51,930 nucleotides of DNA from Anaerolineaceae bacterium (GTDB lineage: Bacteria; Chloroflexota; Anaerolineae; Anaerolineales; Anaerolineaceae): the NCBI GenBank assembly GCA_012797695.1, contig JAAZOQ010000009.1, forward strand, positions 1 through 51,930, given 5' to 3'. Within the stretch, counting starts at the first letter, position 1, and the number at the start of each line of letters is the position of its first letter. Both the position numbers and the translations under genes were made by a program. Under the pieces are notes generated by a model, which made no database searches, was not told the origin of the DNA, and saw nothing but the letters and a program-made list of their open reading frames with translations. This document shows positions 9,770 through 19,112 of the stretch, in pieces.

Positions 9770-10558
9770 ATGGAATACTCATTTTTACACTACTATTTGT
9801 GGGGAGGAGCACTGATCCTCGCTCTGATGTTGTTGTTATGGCTGGTCAGCCTGCTGCTTAAAAATTCGAGCATCGTAGATATCTTCTGGGGAGCAGGCTT
9901 CGTGCTTTCTGCCTGGTTCTATGCTCTGCTCCTGCCCGGGCCTCTATCTCTGCGCCAGGGGCTCTTTCTGGCGCTGGTGACCCTGTGGGGAATGCGTCTG
10001 ACCCTGCACATTTTGATCCGCAACTGGGGGAAGCCAGAAGACTTTCGCTATCAAAAATGGCGTGAAGAAGCCGGCCGCGGCTGGTGGATTCGCAGCCTCT
10101 TCAAAGTCTTTCTGCTGCAGGGCATATTGATGTGGCTGATCTCCGCTCCACTCCTGGCAGCCCAGTATCACTACAGTCAATCTCACCTGATCTGGTTGGA
10201 CTATGTCGCCCTGGTCATCTGGGCAATTGGTTTCTTCTTCGAAGCTGCCGGTGATGCGCAACTGGTCCAGTTCCGTGCCAACCCGGCCCACAAAGGGAAA
10301 CTGCTCAACACCGGCGTCTGGAAATACACCCGTCACCCCAATTATTTTGGCGATGCCGCGCAGTGGTGGGCTTTCTACCTGTTTTCCCTCGCCGCCGGTG
10401 CCTGGTGGACAGTTTTCAGCCCACTTTTGATGACCTTTTTCCTGGTCAAAGTTTCTGGAGTAGCGCTACTTGAAAAAACGCTGGCTGAAACCAAACCGGG
10501 GTACCGTGAGTATATGCAAACCACCAGTGCTTTTATCCCCTGGTTTCCCAAGAAATAA
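9770..10558 (+). CDS. DUF1295 domain membrane protein (isoprenylcysteine/steroid methyltransferase-like fold)
   Basis: NTGVWKYTRHPNYFGDAAQWW motif and multiple TM helices. Confidence 0.85.
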   Translation: MEYSFLHYYLWGGALILALMLLLWLVSLLLKNSSIVDIFWGAGFVLSAWFYALLLPGPLSLRQGLFLALVTLWGMRLTLHILIRNWGKPEDFRYQKWREEAGRGWWIRSLFKVFLLQGILMWLISAPLLAAQYHYSQSHLIWLDYVALVIWAIGFFFEAAGDAQLVQFRANPAHKGKLLNTGVWKYTRHPNYFGDAAQWWAFYLFSLAAGAWWTVFSPLLMTFFLVKVSGVALLEKTLAETKPGYREYMQTTSAFIPWFPKK

Positions 10559-10619
10559 TTAGGATATTTTTAGTCGTCTTTAAGGAATCACGCGGGAATC
10601 TGTTGGTATAATCATTGCA

Positions 10620-11663
10620 ATGTCAATGAAGATTACCCGTCGTGATTTCTTAAAGGTCGGTGCGCTCAGTTTAGCCAGTCTGGCTTTCAAACCCGTCTAT
10701 AACTACGGGGAATTGATCGACGGTGAAAACCTGGGTCGGGTGGCGATTGATTCCATCAGCGTCTACAGTGAGCCAAACGAAGAAAGCACGATCAAGTTTC
10801 AGCACTATCGGGATGAAGTCTTTCACATCTATAACGAAGTCTATTCCGATAAGAAACCTTATACCAACCATCTCTGGTACAAAGTTTGGGGGGGCTATAT
10901 CAATTCAGCGCACACCCAGCGTGTCAAAGCATACTTGAACCCGGTAGTTCAGGATATGGGCGGTACCATTCACGCGGCCGAGATCACCGTGCCCTATTCT
11001 CAGAGCTACCTGCACCGCACCAAAGACTCCTGGACAGAGTTATACCGGCTATATTACTCCACTACCCACTGGGTCACGGATGTAGTGGAAGGCCCGGATG
11101 GGGAAGCCTGGTACCGCATCAAAGACGAAATGATGCAGTACGACTCACTTGACTACTACGTCCCAGCACAGCATGTGCGTCTGATCCCGGCCAGCGAACT
11201 CACCCCCATCTCGGCTGACGTGGATCCTTCCAAGAAACGCGTCGAAGTTTCACTCGACAAGCAAGAACTTACTGCCTATGAAGACACCAAAGTAGTACTC
11301 AAAACGAAGATCTCTTCCGGGCTAGATTACCAGCCTTTGAATGAAATTCCGTATAACACCCCTACCGGCACTTTTTACGTGGAAAACAAGATGATCTCCA
11401 AACACATGGGCGGAGCAGAATTGACCACCGATCTGGATGCCTACATTCTGCCCGGTGTGCCCTGGACGTCTTTCTTTCAGACTGAGCTGGGAGTCGCCTT
11501 CCACGGGACCTACTGGCACCAAAACTTTGGCAACCCAATGAGCCACGGCTGCATCAACATGGTCAATGATGAAGCCAAATGGCTGTTCCGTTGGTTAACC
11601 CCTGCCGCGGACCCGCAGAAAATGTCCACCATAGGGATGGGCACGCAAGTGATCGTCTATTAG
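10620..11663 (+). CDS. L,D-transpeptidase (YkuD) with Tat-type signal
   Basis: TRRDFLKVGALSLASLAF signal; catalytic HGTYWHQNFGNPMSHGCINM. Confidence 0.92.
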   Translation: MSMKITRRDFLKVGALSLASLAFKPVYNYGELIDGENLGRVAIDSISVYSEPNEESTIKFQHYRDEVFHIYNEVYSDKKPYTNHLWYKVWGGYINSAHTQRVKAYLNPVVQDMGGTIHAAEITVPYSQSYLHRTKDSWTELYRLYYSTTHWVTDVVEGPDGEAWYRIKDEMMQYDSLDYYVPAQHVRLIPASELTPISADVDPSKKRVEVSLDKQELTAYEDTKVVLKTKISSGLDYQPLNEIPYNTPTGTFYVENKMISKHMGGAELTTDLDAYILPGVPWTSFFQTELGVAFHGTYWHQNFGNPMSHGCINMVNDEAKWLFRWLTPAADPQKMSTIGMGTQVIVY

Positions 11664-11665
11664 CC

Positions 11666-12829
11666 TCATTCCCCCAGAAACTGCATAAAGACCTGATTCC
11701 CTAGCAGTCGACCGCGGTCTGTCAGCCTGAGACTCTCGCGCTCAGGGCCAAACTCCTCGAGTAATTCATTACGCTCACACCAGGCCAGGGCCTCTGGGAA
11801 TACTTCATCAATCTTCCGACCAAAGCGCTCTGTAAAATCATGGCGCGACACCCCTGCTTCCGTTTTACGCAGCCCGACAAACATCCACTCGCGCATCTGT
11901 TCCTCGAATGGAATGGCCGCAACCTCTTCTGCCGCCGGCCATTCTCCTTGCGGAGCACGCATTCTTTGAATATACGCAGCTACCGAAGCTGCATTCCGGG
12001 TGCGCACCCCATTCACGAATCCATGCGCGCCGGCGCCCAGGCCAAAATAGGGCTGATAATTCCAGGTGTTCCAGTTATGCCGGCACATCCCCCCTGCGCG
12101 GGCAAAGTTTGAAATCTCGTACTGCGTGAAGCCGTGCTGCGCCAGAAGCGAGCGTGCCTCAACGAACATCTGTGCCGCAACCTCTTCATCAATGTCATCC
12201 AGCAGTCCGCGCTGATACTGACGATAAAGAGGCGTCCCCTCTTCAATTGTCAGCCCATATAACGAAAGATGATCCACGCCAAAATTCACCGCCATCTCCA
12301 GAGCAGCACGCCAGCGCTCCAGCGTCTGCGCAGGGATAGCAAAGATTAAGTCCAGATTAACATGCTTGAAACCCGCCTGATGGCTCCATTTCACCGCGTT
12401 TACCACATCCTCAAAACGATGCTGTCGATTCAGCACAGCCAGATCCTGTGGATGGGGCGACTGCATGCCGAAACTCATCCGGGTACCCCCCATGTCGTGC
12501 AAAGCCGCCAAAGACTCCGCCGTGACCGTGCCGGGATTAGCTTCACTGGTGATCTCGATCTCAGAAGCAAAATCGAAATGAGTGTGCAGGGTTTCCAGAA
12601 TTTGCTGATATTGCTGTGAGGATAAAAGCGAGGGAGTGCCTCCCCCCAAGAAGACTGTTGCCAGTTCAACCCGCTGGGATTGCTGCTGGGCGACTGCCTC
12701 GATCTCAGTGCACAAGGCCTTGACGTAAGCCGGAATCATGTGAGAGATTCCCGCAAATGTGTTAAAATCACAATACCCGCATCTGCGGCGGCAAAATGGT
12801 ATGTGCAAATAAACACTGGTTTCGACCAT
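11666..12829 (-). CDS. hemW: Radical SAM HemW / coproporphyrinogen III oxidase-like protein
   Basis: VYLHIPFCRRRCGYCDFNTF, FLGGGTPSLL, MSFGMQSPHPQDLAVLNRQH, NLDLIFAIPAQT. Confidence 0.92.
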   Translation of the reverse strand: MVETSVYLHIPFCRRRCGYCDFNTFAGISHMIPAYVKALCTEIEAVAQQQSQRVELATVFLGGGTPSLLSSQQYQQILETLHTHFDFASEIEITSEANPGTVTAESLAALHDMGGTRMSFGMQSPHPQDLAVLNRQHRFEDVVNAVKWSHQAGFKHVNLDLIFAIPAQTLERWRAALEMAVNFGVDHLSLYGLTIEEGTPLYRQYQRGLLDDIDEEVAAQMFVEARSLLAQHGFTQYEISNFARAGGMCRHNWNTWNYQPYFGLGAGAHGFVNGVRTRNAASVAAYIQRMRAPQGEWPAAEEVAAIPFEEQMREWMFVGLRKTEAGVSRHDFTERFGRKIDEVFPEALAWCERNELLEEFGPERESLRLTDRGRLLGNQVFMQFLGE

Positions 12830-12928
12830 TGAGTGAAAGAATATCACATTCTGATCGGATCACAAAGGAAAAGGAAGCTCCTTCTACCGCTGTGGTATAA
12901 TGCGGTTTTCAAGTGAGTAAACTGAATT

Positions 12929-14089
12929 ATGAGCCCAGAAAATACAACTTCAAAAACGAAAGTTTGTCCAACTTGCGGGACACGCTTAAGTGAAAATGCT
13001 ACCCGCTGTCTGGTTTGCGGCCGGAACTTTTCGGTTCCGACCTCAACGAAAACAGTGCAATCCAATCCAGTCGAAAGTCCGCGCCTGCCTGAGCTAAAAC
13101 TCAGCCTGCCGGCCGCGCTGGGATTGATTGTGCTGATCCTGGCACTTGGTGCAGCGATCGTGTTCCTCATTCTGCAAGGCACAGGGCGCGTGGCCACTCC
13201 TACCGGTACTCCAACCATCACGGTGACCCCAACCAACACTTCGATTCCCAAGCCGACTGAAGAACCCACCCTGGCCCCCACTTATACTCCATTAGCGCCA
13301 ATCGACTACACCGTGGTCTCTGGGGATCTATGTTCAAGCCTGGCAGTCACCTATGGGGTCTCCATCAACAGCATCATTGACCTTAACAATCTCGACACCA
13401 ACTGCACGCTCTATCCGGGTACCGCGATCAAAATTCCGCGGCCTACCCCGACCGTCACCCCGCAGGCTACCGCTACTCTCAGTGCGGCTGAGGCTACGTC
13501 CTCTGCCTGCCAGACCATTCAGTACACTGTGGTCGATAACGATACCCTGAGTTCAATCTCGCTGAACTACAACATCAGCGTGGACTCAATCAAGAACTAC
13601 AACAATCTTTCTTCCGACAATGTCTGGAAAGGCGAGGTTTTGAACCTGCCCTTGTGCGAACGTCTGCCAACTGAAGGCCCAACGCCGACGCCGACTACCC
13701 CACCTCCGTATGCAGCCCCTAACCTGCTGCTGCCCAACGATGGGATCGTGTACTCGAGCGTTACCGACACCATCACCTTGCAGTGGTCTTCGGTGGGTAC
13801 GCTGCGCAGCAATGAAGCCTACATGGTCACCATCGAAGACGTTTCTTCGACGGGCACAAAACGCGACGTTCAGTACGTGACCGATACCAAAGCCTCCGTA
13901 CCGTTGAGCCTGCGCCCTATGGATAACACCAGCCACATCTTCCGCTGGTGGGTCGTGGTTGCCATCCAGACCGGTTCCAATGCCGACGGTACCCCCATCT
14001 ACATGGTCAACGGTACCACCAGCTCCATGCGCGTCTTCGGCTGGGCTGGCACCAATGGCGGCGGAATCAGTCCTACCGCAACCCCATAG
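12929..14089 (+). CDS. Zinc-ribbon / TM / double LysM protein with Thr-Pro-rich linkers
   Basis: CPTCGTRLSENATRCLVCGRNF, TM helix, two LysM modules (YTVVSGDLCSSLAVTYGVSINSIIDLNNL; YTVVDNDTLSSISLNYNISVDSIKNYNNL). Confidence 0.88.
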   Translation: MSPENTTSKTKVCPTCGTRLSENATRCLVCGRNFSVPTSTKTVQSNPVESPRLPELKLSLPAALGLIVLILALGAAIVFLILQGTGRVATPTGTPTITVTPTNTSIPKPTEEPTLAPTYTPLAPIDYTVVSGDLCSSLAVTYGVSINSIIDLNNLDTNCTLYPGTAIKIPRPTPTVTPQATATLSAAEATSSACQTIQYTVVDNDTLSSISLNYNISVDSIKNYNNLSSDNVWKGEVLNLPLCERLPTEGPTPTPTTPPPYAAPNLLLPNDGIVYSSVTDTITLQWSSVGTLRSNEAYMVTIEDVSSTGTKRDVQYVTDTKASVPLSLRPMDNTSHIFRWWVVVAIQTGSNADGTPIYMVNGTTSSMRVFGWAGTNGGGISPTATP

Positions 14090-14111
14090 ACTCGAACGTT
14101 CTTCTGGATTG

Positions 14112-14146
14112 AAACGGCATCATTCTTACGAATGATGCCGTTTTGT
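14112..14146. terminator. Bidirectional hairpin terminator
   Basis: AAACGGCATCATT-CTTACG-AATGATGCCGTTTTG. Confidence 0.85.
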
Positions 14147-14215
14147 TTCAGATCCTCCATCCTCCGAATGAGGAAGATTAAAAAGTTACTGTTCCGAAGA
14201 AAGTAGATTCTTAAA

Positions 14216-14253
14216 ACAAAGCGGACAACGTGAATGAGAATCACGCTGTCCGC
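14216..14253 (-). terminator. Terminator downstream of trxB
   Basis: GCGGACA(A)CGTGA-loop-TCACG(C)TGTCCGC followed by a T-rich tract on the minus strand. Confidence 0.75.
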
Positions 14254-14276
14254 CAGTTTTGTATTCAAATGATCGT

Positions 14277-15218
14277 TTAGCGGTCTTCCAGATAGCGAGT
14301 GACCTGAATGGCAGCGGCCGCGCCAAATCCAGCGGAGGTGACCACCTGCCTGTACATTGGGTCCCCAACCTCGCCGGCCGCAAAAACACCGGCGACGCTG
14401 GTCTGCATCTTCTCGTCCACCTTCAAGAAACCTCGTTCATCCATCTCCAACTGTCCCTTGTAGAGCGCCGTATTGGGAGTATGCCCAATGAAAACAAATA
14501 CGCCATCTGTCGGCAGGTTCGTTACCTGCCCGGTCTTGACGTTGCGCAGATCAACGCTGGCAACCTTCCCCTCGCCATTGATCTTTTCCACAACCGAGTC
14601 GAAAATGAACTCGATCTTTTCATTTTCAAGAGCACGTTTTTGCAGCAACGCGCTGGCACGCAAAGCATCCCGACGATGCACGATGCGCACCTTGCTGGCA
14701 AAGCGGGTCAGGAACAGACCTTCTTCCAGAGCGCTGTCGCCGCCTCCCACAACCACGACCTCTTTGTTCTTGAAGAACCAGCCGTCACAGGTGGCACAGT
14801 ACGAAACTCCACGCCCGGTCAGTAACTCTTCGCCAGGAACGTTCAGTTTCACCGGGCTGGCACCGGTCGCCAGAATCACCGCATTGGCAGTGAATTCCTT
14901 GCCATAGGTCTTGATATGAAAGGGAGTCTGGCGAAAATCAACTTCCGTGGCCGCGTCGAATTCGAAACGCGCGCCAAATTTTTCGGCCTGATGCTGGAAC
15001 ATCTCTCCCAACTGGGAACCGCTGACACCATCCGGAAAGCCGGGGTAATTCTCAATCACATTGGTCAATGAAGCCTGACCGCCCAGTTCCATCCCGGTCA
15101 ATACAAAGGGATTCAACTCTGCCCGCGCCGCATACAAAGCGGCTACCAGCCCAGCCGGGCCAGCTCCCAGAATGATGACGTTTTCGTGTTGAATCTGTTT
15201 GGTTGAATCGTTTGCCAT
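14277..15218 (-). CDS. trxB: Thioredoxin-disulfide reductase
   Basis: ILGAGPAGLVAALYAARA, SYCATCDGWFF redox CxxC, VVVGGGDSALEE, FAAGEVGDPMYRQVVTSAGFGAAAA. Confidence 0.95.
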   Translation of the reverse strand: MANDSTKQIQHENVIILGAGPAGLVAALYAARAELNPFVLTGMELGGQASLTNVIENYPGFPDGVSGSQLGEMFQHQAEKFGARFEFDAATEVDFRQTPFHIKTYGKEFTANAVILATGASPVKLNVPGEELLTGRGVSYCATCDGWFFKNKEVVVVGGGDSALEEGLFLTRFASKVRIVHRRDALRASALLQKRALENEKIEFIFDSVVEKINGEGKVASVDLRNVKTGQVTNLPTDGVFVFIGHTPNTALYKGQLEMDERGFLKVDEKMQTSVAGVFAAGEVGDPMYRQVVTSAGFGAAAAIQVTRYLEDR

Positions 15219-15229
15219 GGTTATTCCTT

Positions 15230-16582
15230 TCAGTATTGGAGCACGGACCGATCGGCAATCTCCAGAGCCTGATCAATTACAGCAAAGCCTTCGCGTAATT
15301 GTTCTTCGCTGATGATCAGGGGCGGCAAGATCAGGATCGTGTGCCAGTGCGTATAAAGATAAACTCCGTGATCGAGCAGGTATTTTTTGACCTCATTCAT
15401 CACCGGGCTGCTCTTGCCAAATTCTGCCAGCGGCTCGCGGGTTTGTCGATCTTTCACCAGTTCCAGAATTCCGAACAGGCCAATCGACCGGCCTTCCCCT
15501 ACACTCGGATGTTTCTGTGCCATCTCAGTCAGACACTGTTTGAGCACTTCACCCATCTGAGCTGCATGCTCTACCAGATGATCCTGCTGCATCACCTGGA
15601 TGGTGGCAATGGCCGCCGCCAATGAGATCGGATGACCATTATAAGTCAGGCCACCCTCATAAACTCGATCATTAAACTTAGATGCAATTTCTGGCCTTAA
15701 AGCGACAGCTCCCAGCGGGGCATATCCCGAAGTTAAACCCTTAGCCATGGTCAGAATGTCTGGATGGACGTTCCAATGATCCACCGCAAACCATTTGCCA
15801 GTGCGGCCAAACCCGCTCATGACCTCGTCGGCGATCATCACAATGCCATAACGGTCACAAATCTCGCGTACTCCCTGCATGTACCCTTCGGGCGGAATGA
15901 TGACCCCATTGGTACCCGTGACGCTTTCCATAAGGATACCGGCAATGGTGTCCGGGTTCTCGTACTGGATGATCTCTTCAAGATGCGCCAGGTAATCGCG
16001 GCAGAAATCCGCTTCAGAAATCTCAGGGTTGCCGCGGTGAAAGGTCGACCGGTAACGATAAGGATCCAGAAAATGTACCACCCCTGGCATGACTGTCGGT
16101 TCCCAGGCAGTGCGCCGCGGATCGCCCGTGACTGCCACTGCCCCATAAGAGGCACCGTGATAAGAGCGGTAACGCGCCAGGATCTTGCTCTTACCGGTAT
16201 AAGCCCGGGCAAACTTGATGGCATTCTCGTTGGCATCCGCGCCGCCCAGAGTATAGAGAAATTTACTCAGCCCAGCCGGGGTGATCTCTTCCAGCAGTTT
16301 TCCCAGCAGAGCGCGCGGCTTGGTCGCCATTCCCGGCCCGGCAAAGGGCAATTCACGCGCCTGATCGACCATCGCCTCGATGACACGCTCATCGCCATGA
16401 CCAATGTTGACGCACATGACCATCGAATTAAAATCCAGATAGCGTTTGCCTTCCACGTCCCAGAAATATACCCCCTTGGCCTTTTTAATGGCAATTGGTG
16501 AAACATGTGCCTGGGCCGACCAGGTCCAAAAGTTGTGCTGCAGCGACAGCGGCAGGATTTCAGAATCAGGAAGATCGATCAT
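15230..16582 (-). CDS. Class III PLP-dependent aminotransferase
   Basis: GVYFWDVEGKRYLDFNS, GGADANENAIKFARAYTGK, ADEVMSGFGRTGKWFA, MAKGLTSGYAPLGAVAL (PLP lysine). Confidence 0.93.
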   Translation of the reverse strand: MIDLPDSEILPLSLQHNFWTWSAQAHVSPIAIKKAKGVYFWDVEGKRYLDFNSMVMCVNIGHGDERVIEAMVDQARELPFAGPGMATKPRALLGKLLEEITPAGLSKFLYTLGGADANENAIKFARAYTGKSKILARYRSYHGASYGAVAVTGDPRRTAWEPTVMPGVVHFLDPYRYRSTFHRGNPEISEADFCRDYLAHLEEIIQYENPDTIAGILMESVTGTNGVIIPPEGYMQGVREICDRYGIVMIADEVMSGFGRTGKWFAVDHWNVHPDILTMAKGLTSGYAPLGAVALRPEIASKFNDRVYEGGLTYNGHPISLAAAIATIQVMQQDHLVEHAAQMGEVLKQCLTEMAQKHPSVGEGRSIGLFGILELVKDRQTREPLAEFGKSSPVMNEVKKYLLDHGVYLYTHWHTILILPPLIISEEQLREGFAVIDQALEIADRSVLQY

Positions 16583-16655
16583 TGCCAGACCTCAAATGAA
16601 AGAAATGGATTGATCTTATCCTAGCATAAAACAAAACCAGACGAAATGATTTTCA

Positions 16656-16692
16656 GGAAACAAAAAGTGGAAAGGGGTTGACCTTTCCACTT
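16656..16692 (-). terminator. Terminator downstream of the cyclase-family gene
   Basis: Minus strand AAGTGGAAAGG-loop-CCTTTCCACTTTTTGTTTC. Confidence 0.85.
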
Positions 16693-16698
16693 GGATAG

Positions 16699-17334
16699 CT
16701 AACTTTCCATCAATACTGCTCTGGCAGGCGCGCCATCCGAACCTTCGAGCTTGAGCGGCAGACAAGCCAGGGTATATTTCCCGGCACTGGCATCGGCCAG
16801 GTTCAGGCCCTCGACAATGACGATTCCCGCACCCAGCAAAACGTTGTGCGTCGGACCGCTCTTCTTGTAAGGGGCAATGGAAAGATAATCCAGTCCCACC
16901 AGTTTGGTCTTACGCTCCGCCAGGAAACGCGCGCCGCTTTCATCGATTCCCACAAAAGTGGTATTGAAAGGGGCATTGGGATCCTTCCACAGCTCTGAAT
17001 TACGCGTTTTGAACAAGATGCGCTCGACCACCGGTTCCAGTTTAAGCTGCTTCAGCACCTCTTCGTTGATGACCTCCACGCTGCTGGGCAACTGCACCAC
17101 CTGTGCGGGGCCAACCAGCGCGTCCAGAGGCAGGCTCTCGATCGTGCCGCCATCGGGCAGAAAATGATAGGGCGCATCTACGTGAGTGCCGGTATGGGCA
17201 CTGCAAGCTAACAGAGTGACATTGGCATGGGCACCTTCTTCGATCTTGGCACGACGGTGCAGATCGACTTCAGGGTCGCCCGGCCAGACCGGCATTCCCG
17301 GTCGGATTGTAACTGAAATATCAATGATTCTCAT
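16699..17334 (-). CDS. Cyclase family protein (kynurenine formamidase-like metal hydrolase)
   Basis: HTGTHVDAPYHF signature; start set at MRIIDISVT with SD TTGGAG. Confidence 0.88.
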   Translation of the reverse strand: MRIIDISVTIRPGMPVWPGDPEVDLHRRAKIEEGAHANVTLLACSAHTGTHVDAPYHFLPDGGTIESLPLDALVGPAQVVQLPSSVEVINEEVLKQLKLEPVVERILFKTRNSELWKDPNAPFNTTFVGIDESGARFLAERKTKLVGLDYLSIAPYKKSGPTHNVLLGAGIVIVEGLNLADASAGKYTLACLPLKLEGSDGAPARAVLMES

Positions 17335-18994
17335 TTTTTTCGCTCCAAATACTACCACTAAATACTTTGCTCAAGAAATCTGCCCGCTGATCCGTGGTCA
17401 TAGGTGTCGGCTGTGCCCAGTCGACCAGATAGGCAGTGTACAACTGCGTACTGATATATTTTCCATCATAAATGACGTGTTTGTCAATAAACTCACGACG
17501 AATGTCGTCCCCTACCCCTTCATAGGTCATCATGTCGAACAGGAAATTGCCCGGGCCGTAATGGATCAGGCTGTTGCCCTCAAACTGGAACCCCATTGCA
17601 TAATGCGACTGAGAACCACTGACAATATCTGCCCCGGCTGCCGCAGCATTCCGAAAATCGCTGGCGATTTGATCGCCATAGAGGTAGGTATACACCTCGA
17701 ACTGCTGGAAAGTCGCCACCACCACGTAACCTTCCGCTTTCAACTCGGAGATGGTTTTGTTGTAGTAATCCATATCACACTCGGCGCTGCCGGCACTGCT
17801 ATCGGTAGCCCAATCTGTGGACGGGCCTTCAGGATTGCAGCCGATGAAGGCAATTTTATTGCCGTTAACCTCAATTTTGACCGGGGCTTTGGCCTCGTCT
17901 TCCGTCTTACCGCCGCCAAACGTGTACCATCCCAGCGCTTTGTAGGTATCGATGGTGGAATCCAGGTACTGGGAACCGTAGTCATTTTCATGGTTGCCCG
18001 TCAGTTCCACCACGTTGACACCCAGATCCTGCAGGGTTTGTAAATATTTTGGCGCCGAGCAGAAGCGCAGCCCCACCTGGGCATAATCCGGGAAGGGGCA
18101 ATCTTCATTGAAGGAAACCTCATTGCTGACATGGATTAAATCAGCGTTCTTGAACCAATCTTTGACCTTTTCAATCGGGTAATCGAGGCTTTTGATCTCC
18201 ATCTTATAGGCAATGGCACGCACCAGTGCGGTAGTGCCCGTCATCATCAACACAGTCATCTTGGATTCGTCCCGATTGGTAGCCGGCACCTGTGCCAGTA
18301 GTGCGGTAACCGCCTGCTGAACTACCGCATCCTGACGCGCACTTTGAAAGACAAAGTCCGCTTTCAGCGGATAGTTTTGCACATCCAGCGGTTTATCCAG
18401 TGGGCTGAGGCCATCCAACTGAATCACTTTCCAGCGCGGGGTCAGGGCATCGAAGGGTACAATCGCCCAGGTTTTAAGAGATTGGAAGTCATTGGTTTCC
18501 AGCGCGCTGGCATCCACCACCGTCACGGTATCTGTCGAAGCGATTCCCCATAAGGCATCGAAAATCGCTTTGGTTTCACTGCTTACCTGCAGTTTTTCAA
18601 AGCTGCCATCCTCAGGGAGCGTACCCAGCCAGGCCGCCTTTAACGTCTCGAGCGAAACGTTATCCGTCACGGTTGGGAAAGGCGCAACCAATGCATAGAC
18701 CCATTCGATCTGCCCCAGAGAACCCTCCAAAGAGCCAGAAGCAGCCAAAGTCAACTCAAGGTTAGCAGCAGCCTCATTTGCTGACCCCTGCAGCACCTGA
18801 CTGCTTTGAATTTCATTTTGCAGAGAAGCCGGCACCTCTGGCGAGACCCACAACACCGGGGCCGGTTCCACTGTAGCAGTGGGGCTTGCCACCGGGGTCG
18901 CAGTTTCAGAAACCACAGCTTGCGGAGCGCAACTATTCAGAAAAATCGTGAAGATCACGAGAATAAGCAACGAAAGAGATAAAGTGCGTTTCAA
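17321..18994 (-). CDS. Lipoprotein with C-terminal CapA-like metallophosphatase domain
   Basis: Lipobox LNSCAPQ; MMTGTTALVRAI, NADLIHVSNEVSF, ELTGNHENDYG, SGSQSHYAMGFQF, GPGNFLFD; about 250 aa N-terminal domain precedes it. Confidence 0.87.
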   Translation of the reverse strand: MKRTLSLSLLILVIFTIFLNSCAPQAVVSETATPVASPTATVEPAPVLWVSPEVPASLQNEIQSSQVLQGSANEAAANLELTLAASGSLEGSLGQIEWVYALVAPFPTVTDNVSLETLKAAWLGTLPEDGSFEKLQVSSETKAIFDALWGIASTDTVTVVDASALETNDFQSLKTWAIVPFDALTPRWKVIQLDGLSPLDKPLDVQNYPLKADFVFQSARQDAVVQQAVTALLAQVPATNRDESKMTVLMMTGTTALVRAIAYKMEIKSLDYPIEKVKDWFKNADLIHVSNEVSFNEDCPFPDYAQVGLRFCSAPKYLQTLQDLGVNVVELTGNHENDYGSQYLDSTIDTYKALGWYTFGGGKTEDEAKAPVKIEVNGNKIAFIGCNPEGPSTDWATDSSAGSAECDMDYYNKTISELKAEGYVVVATFQQFEVYTYLYGDQIASDFRNAAAAGADIVSGSQSHYAMGFQFEGNSLIHYGPGNFLFDMMTYEGVGDDIRREFIDKHVIYDGKYISTQLYTAYLVDWAQPTPMTTDQRADFLSKVFSGSIWSEKNENH

Positions 18995-19112
18995 AGAATT
19001 CCTCCAGTAACATAAGTCGTTCCCATTATAAACCTGCGCAATTAATTATTCCTGATAGTTCCTGAGAGACTTTATCGATATAATTTTCTCTGATGAAACG
19101 AAAGGATGCCTC

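Noticed and set aside
13190-13290. Thr/Pro-rich repetitive segment as a DNA repeat or CRISPR-like array
   Set aside because: Low-complexity protein linker between TM and LysM; no regular repeat unit or spacers.
15764-16501. 245-aa + strand ORF opposite the aminotransferase
   Set aside because: Shadow ORF overlapping a clear class III aminotransferase.
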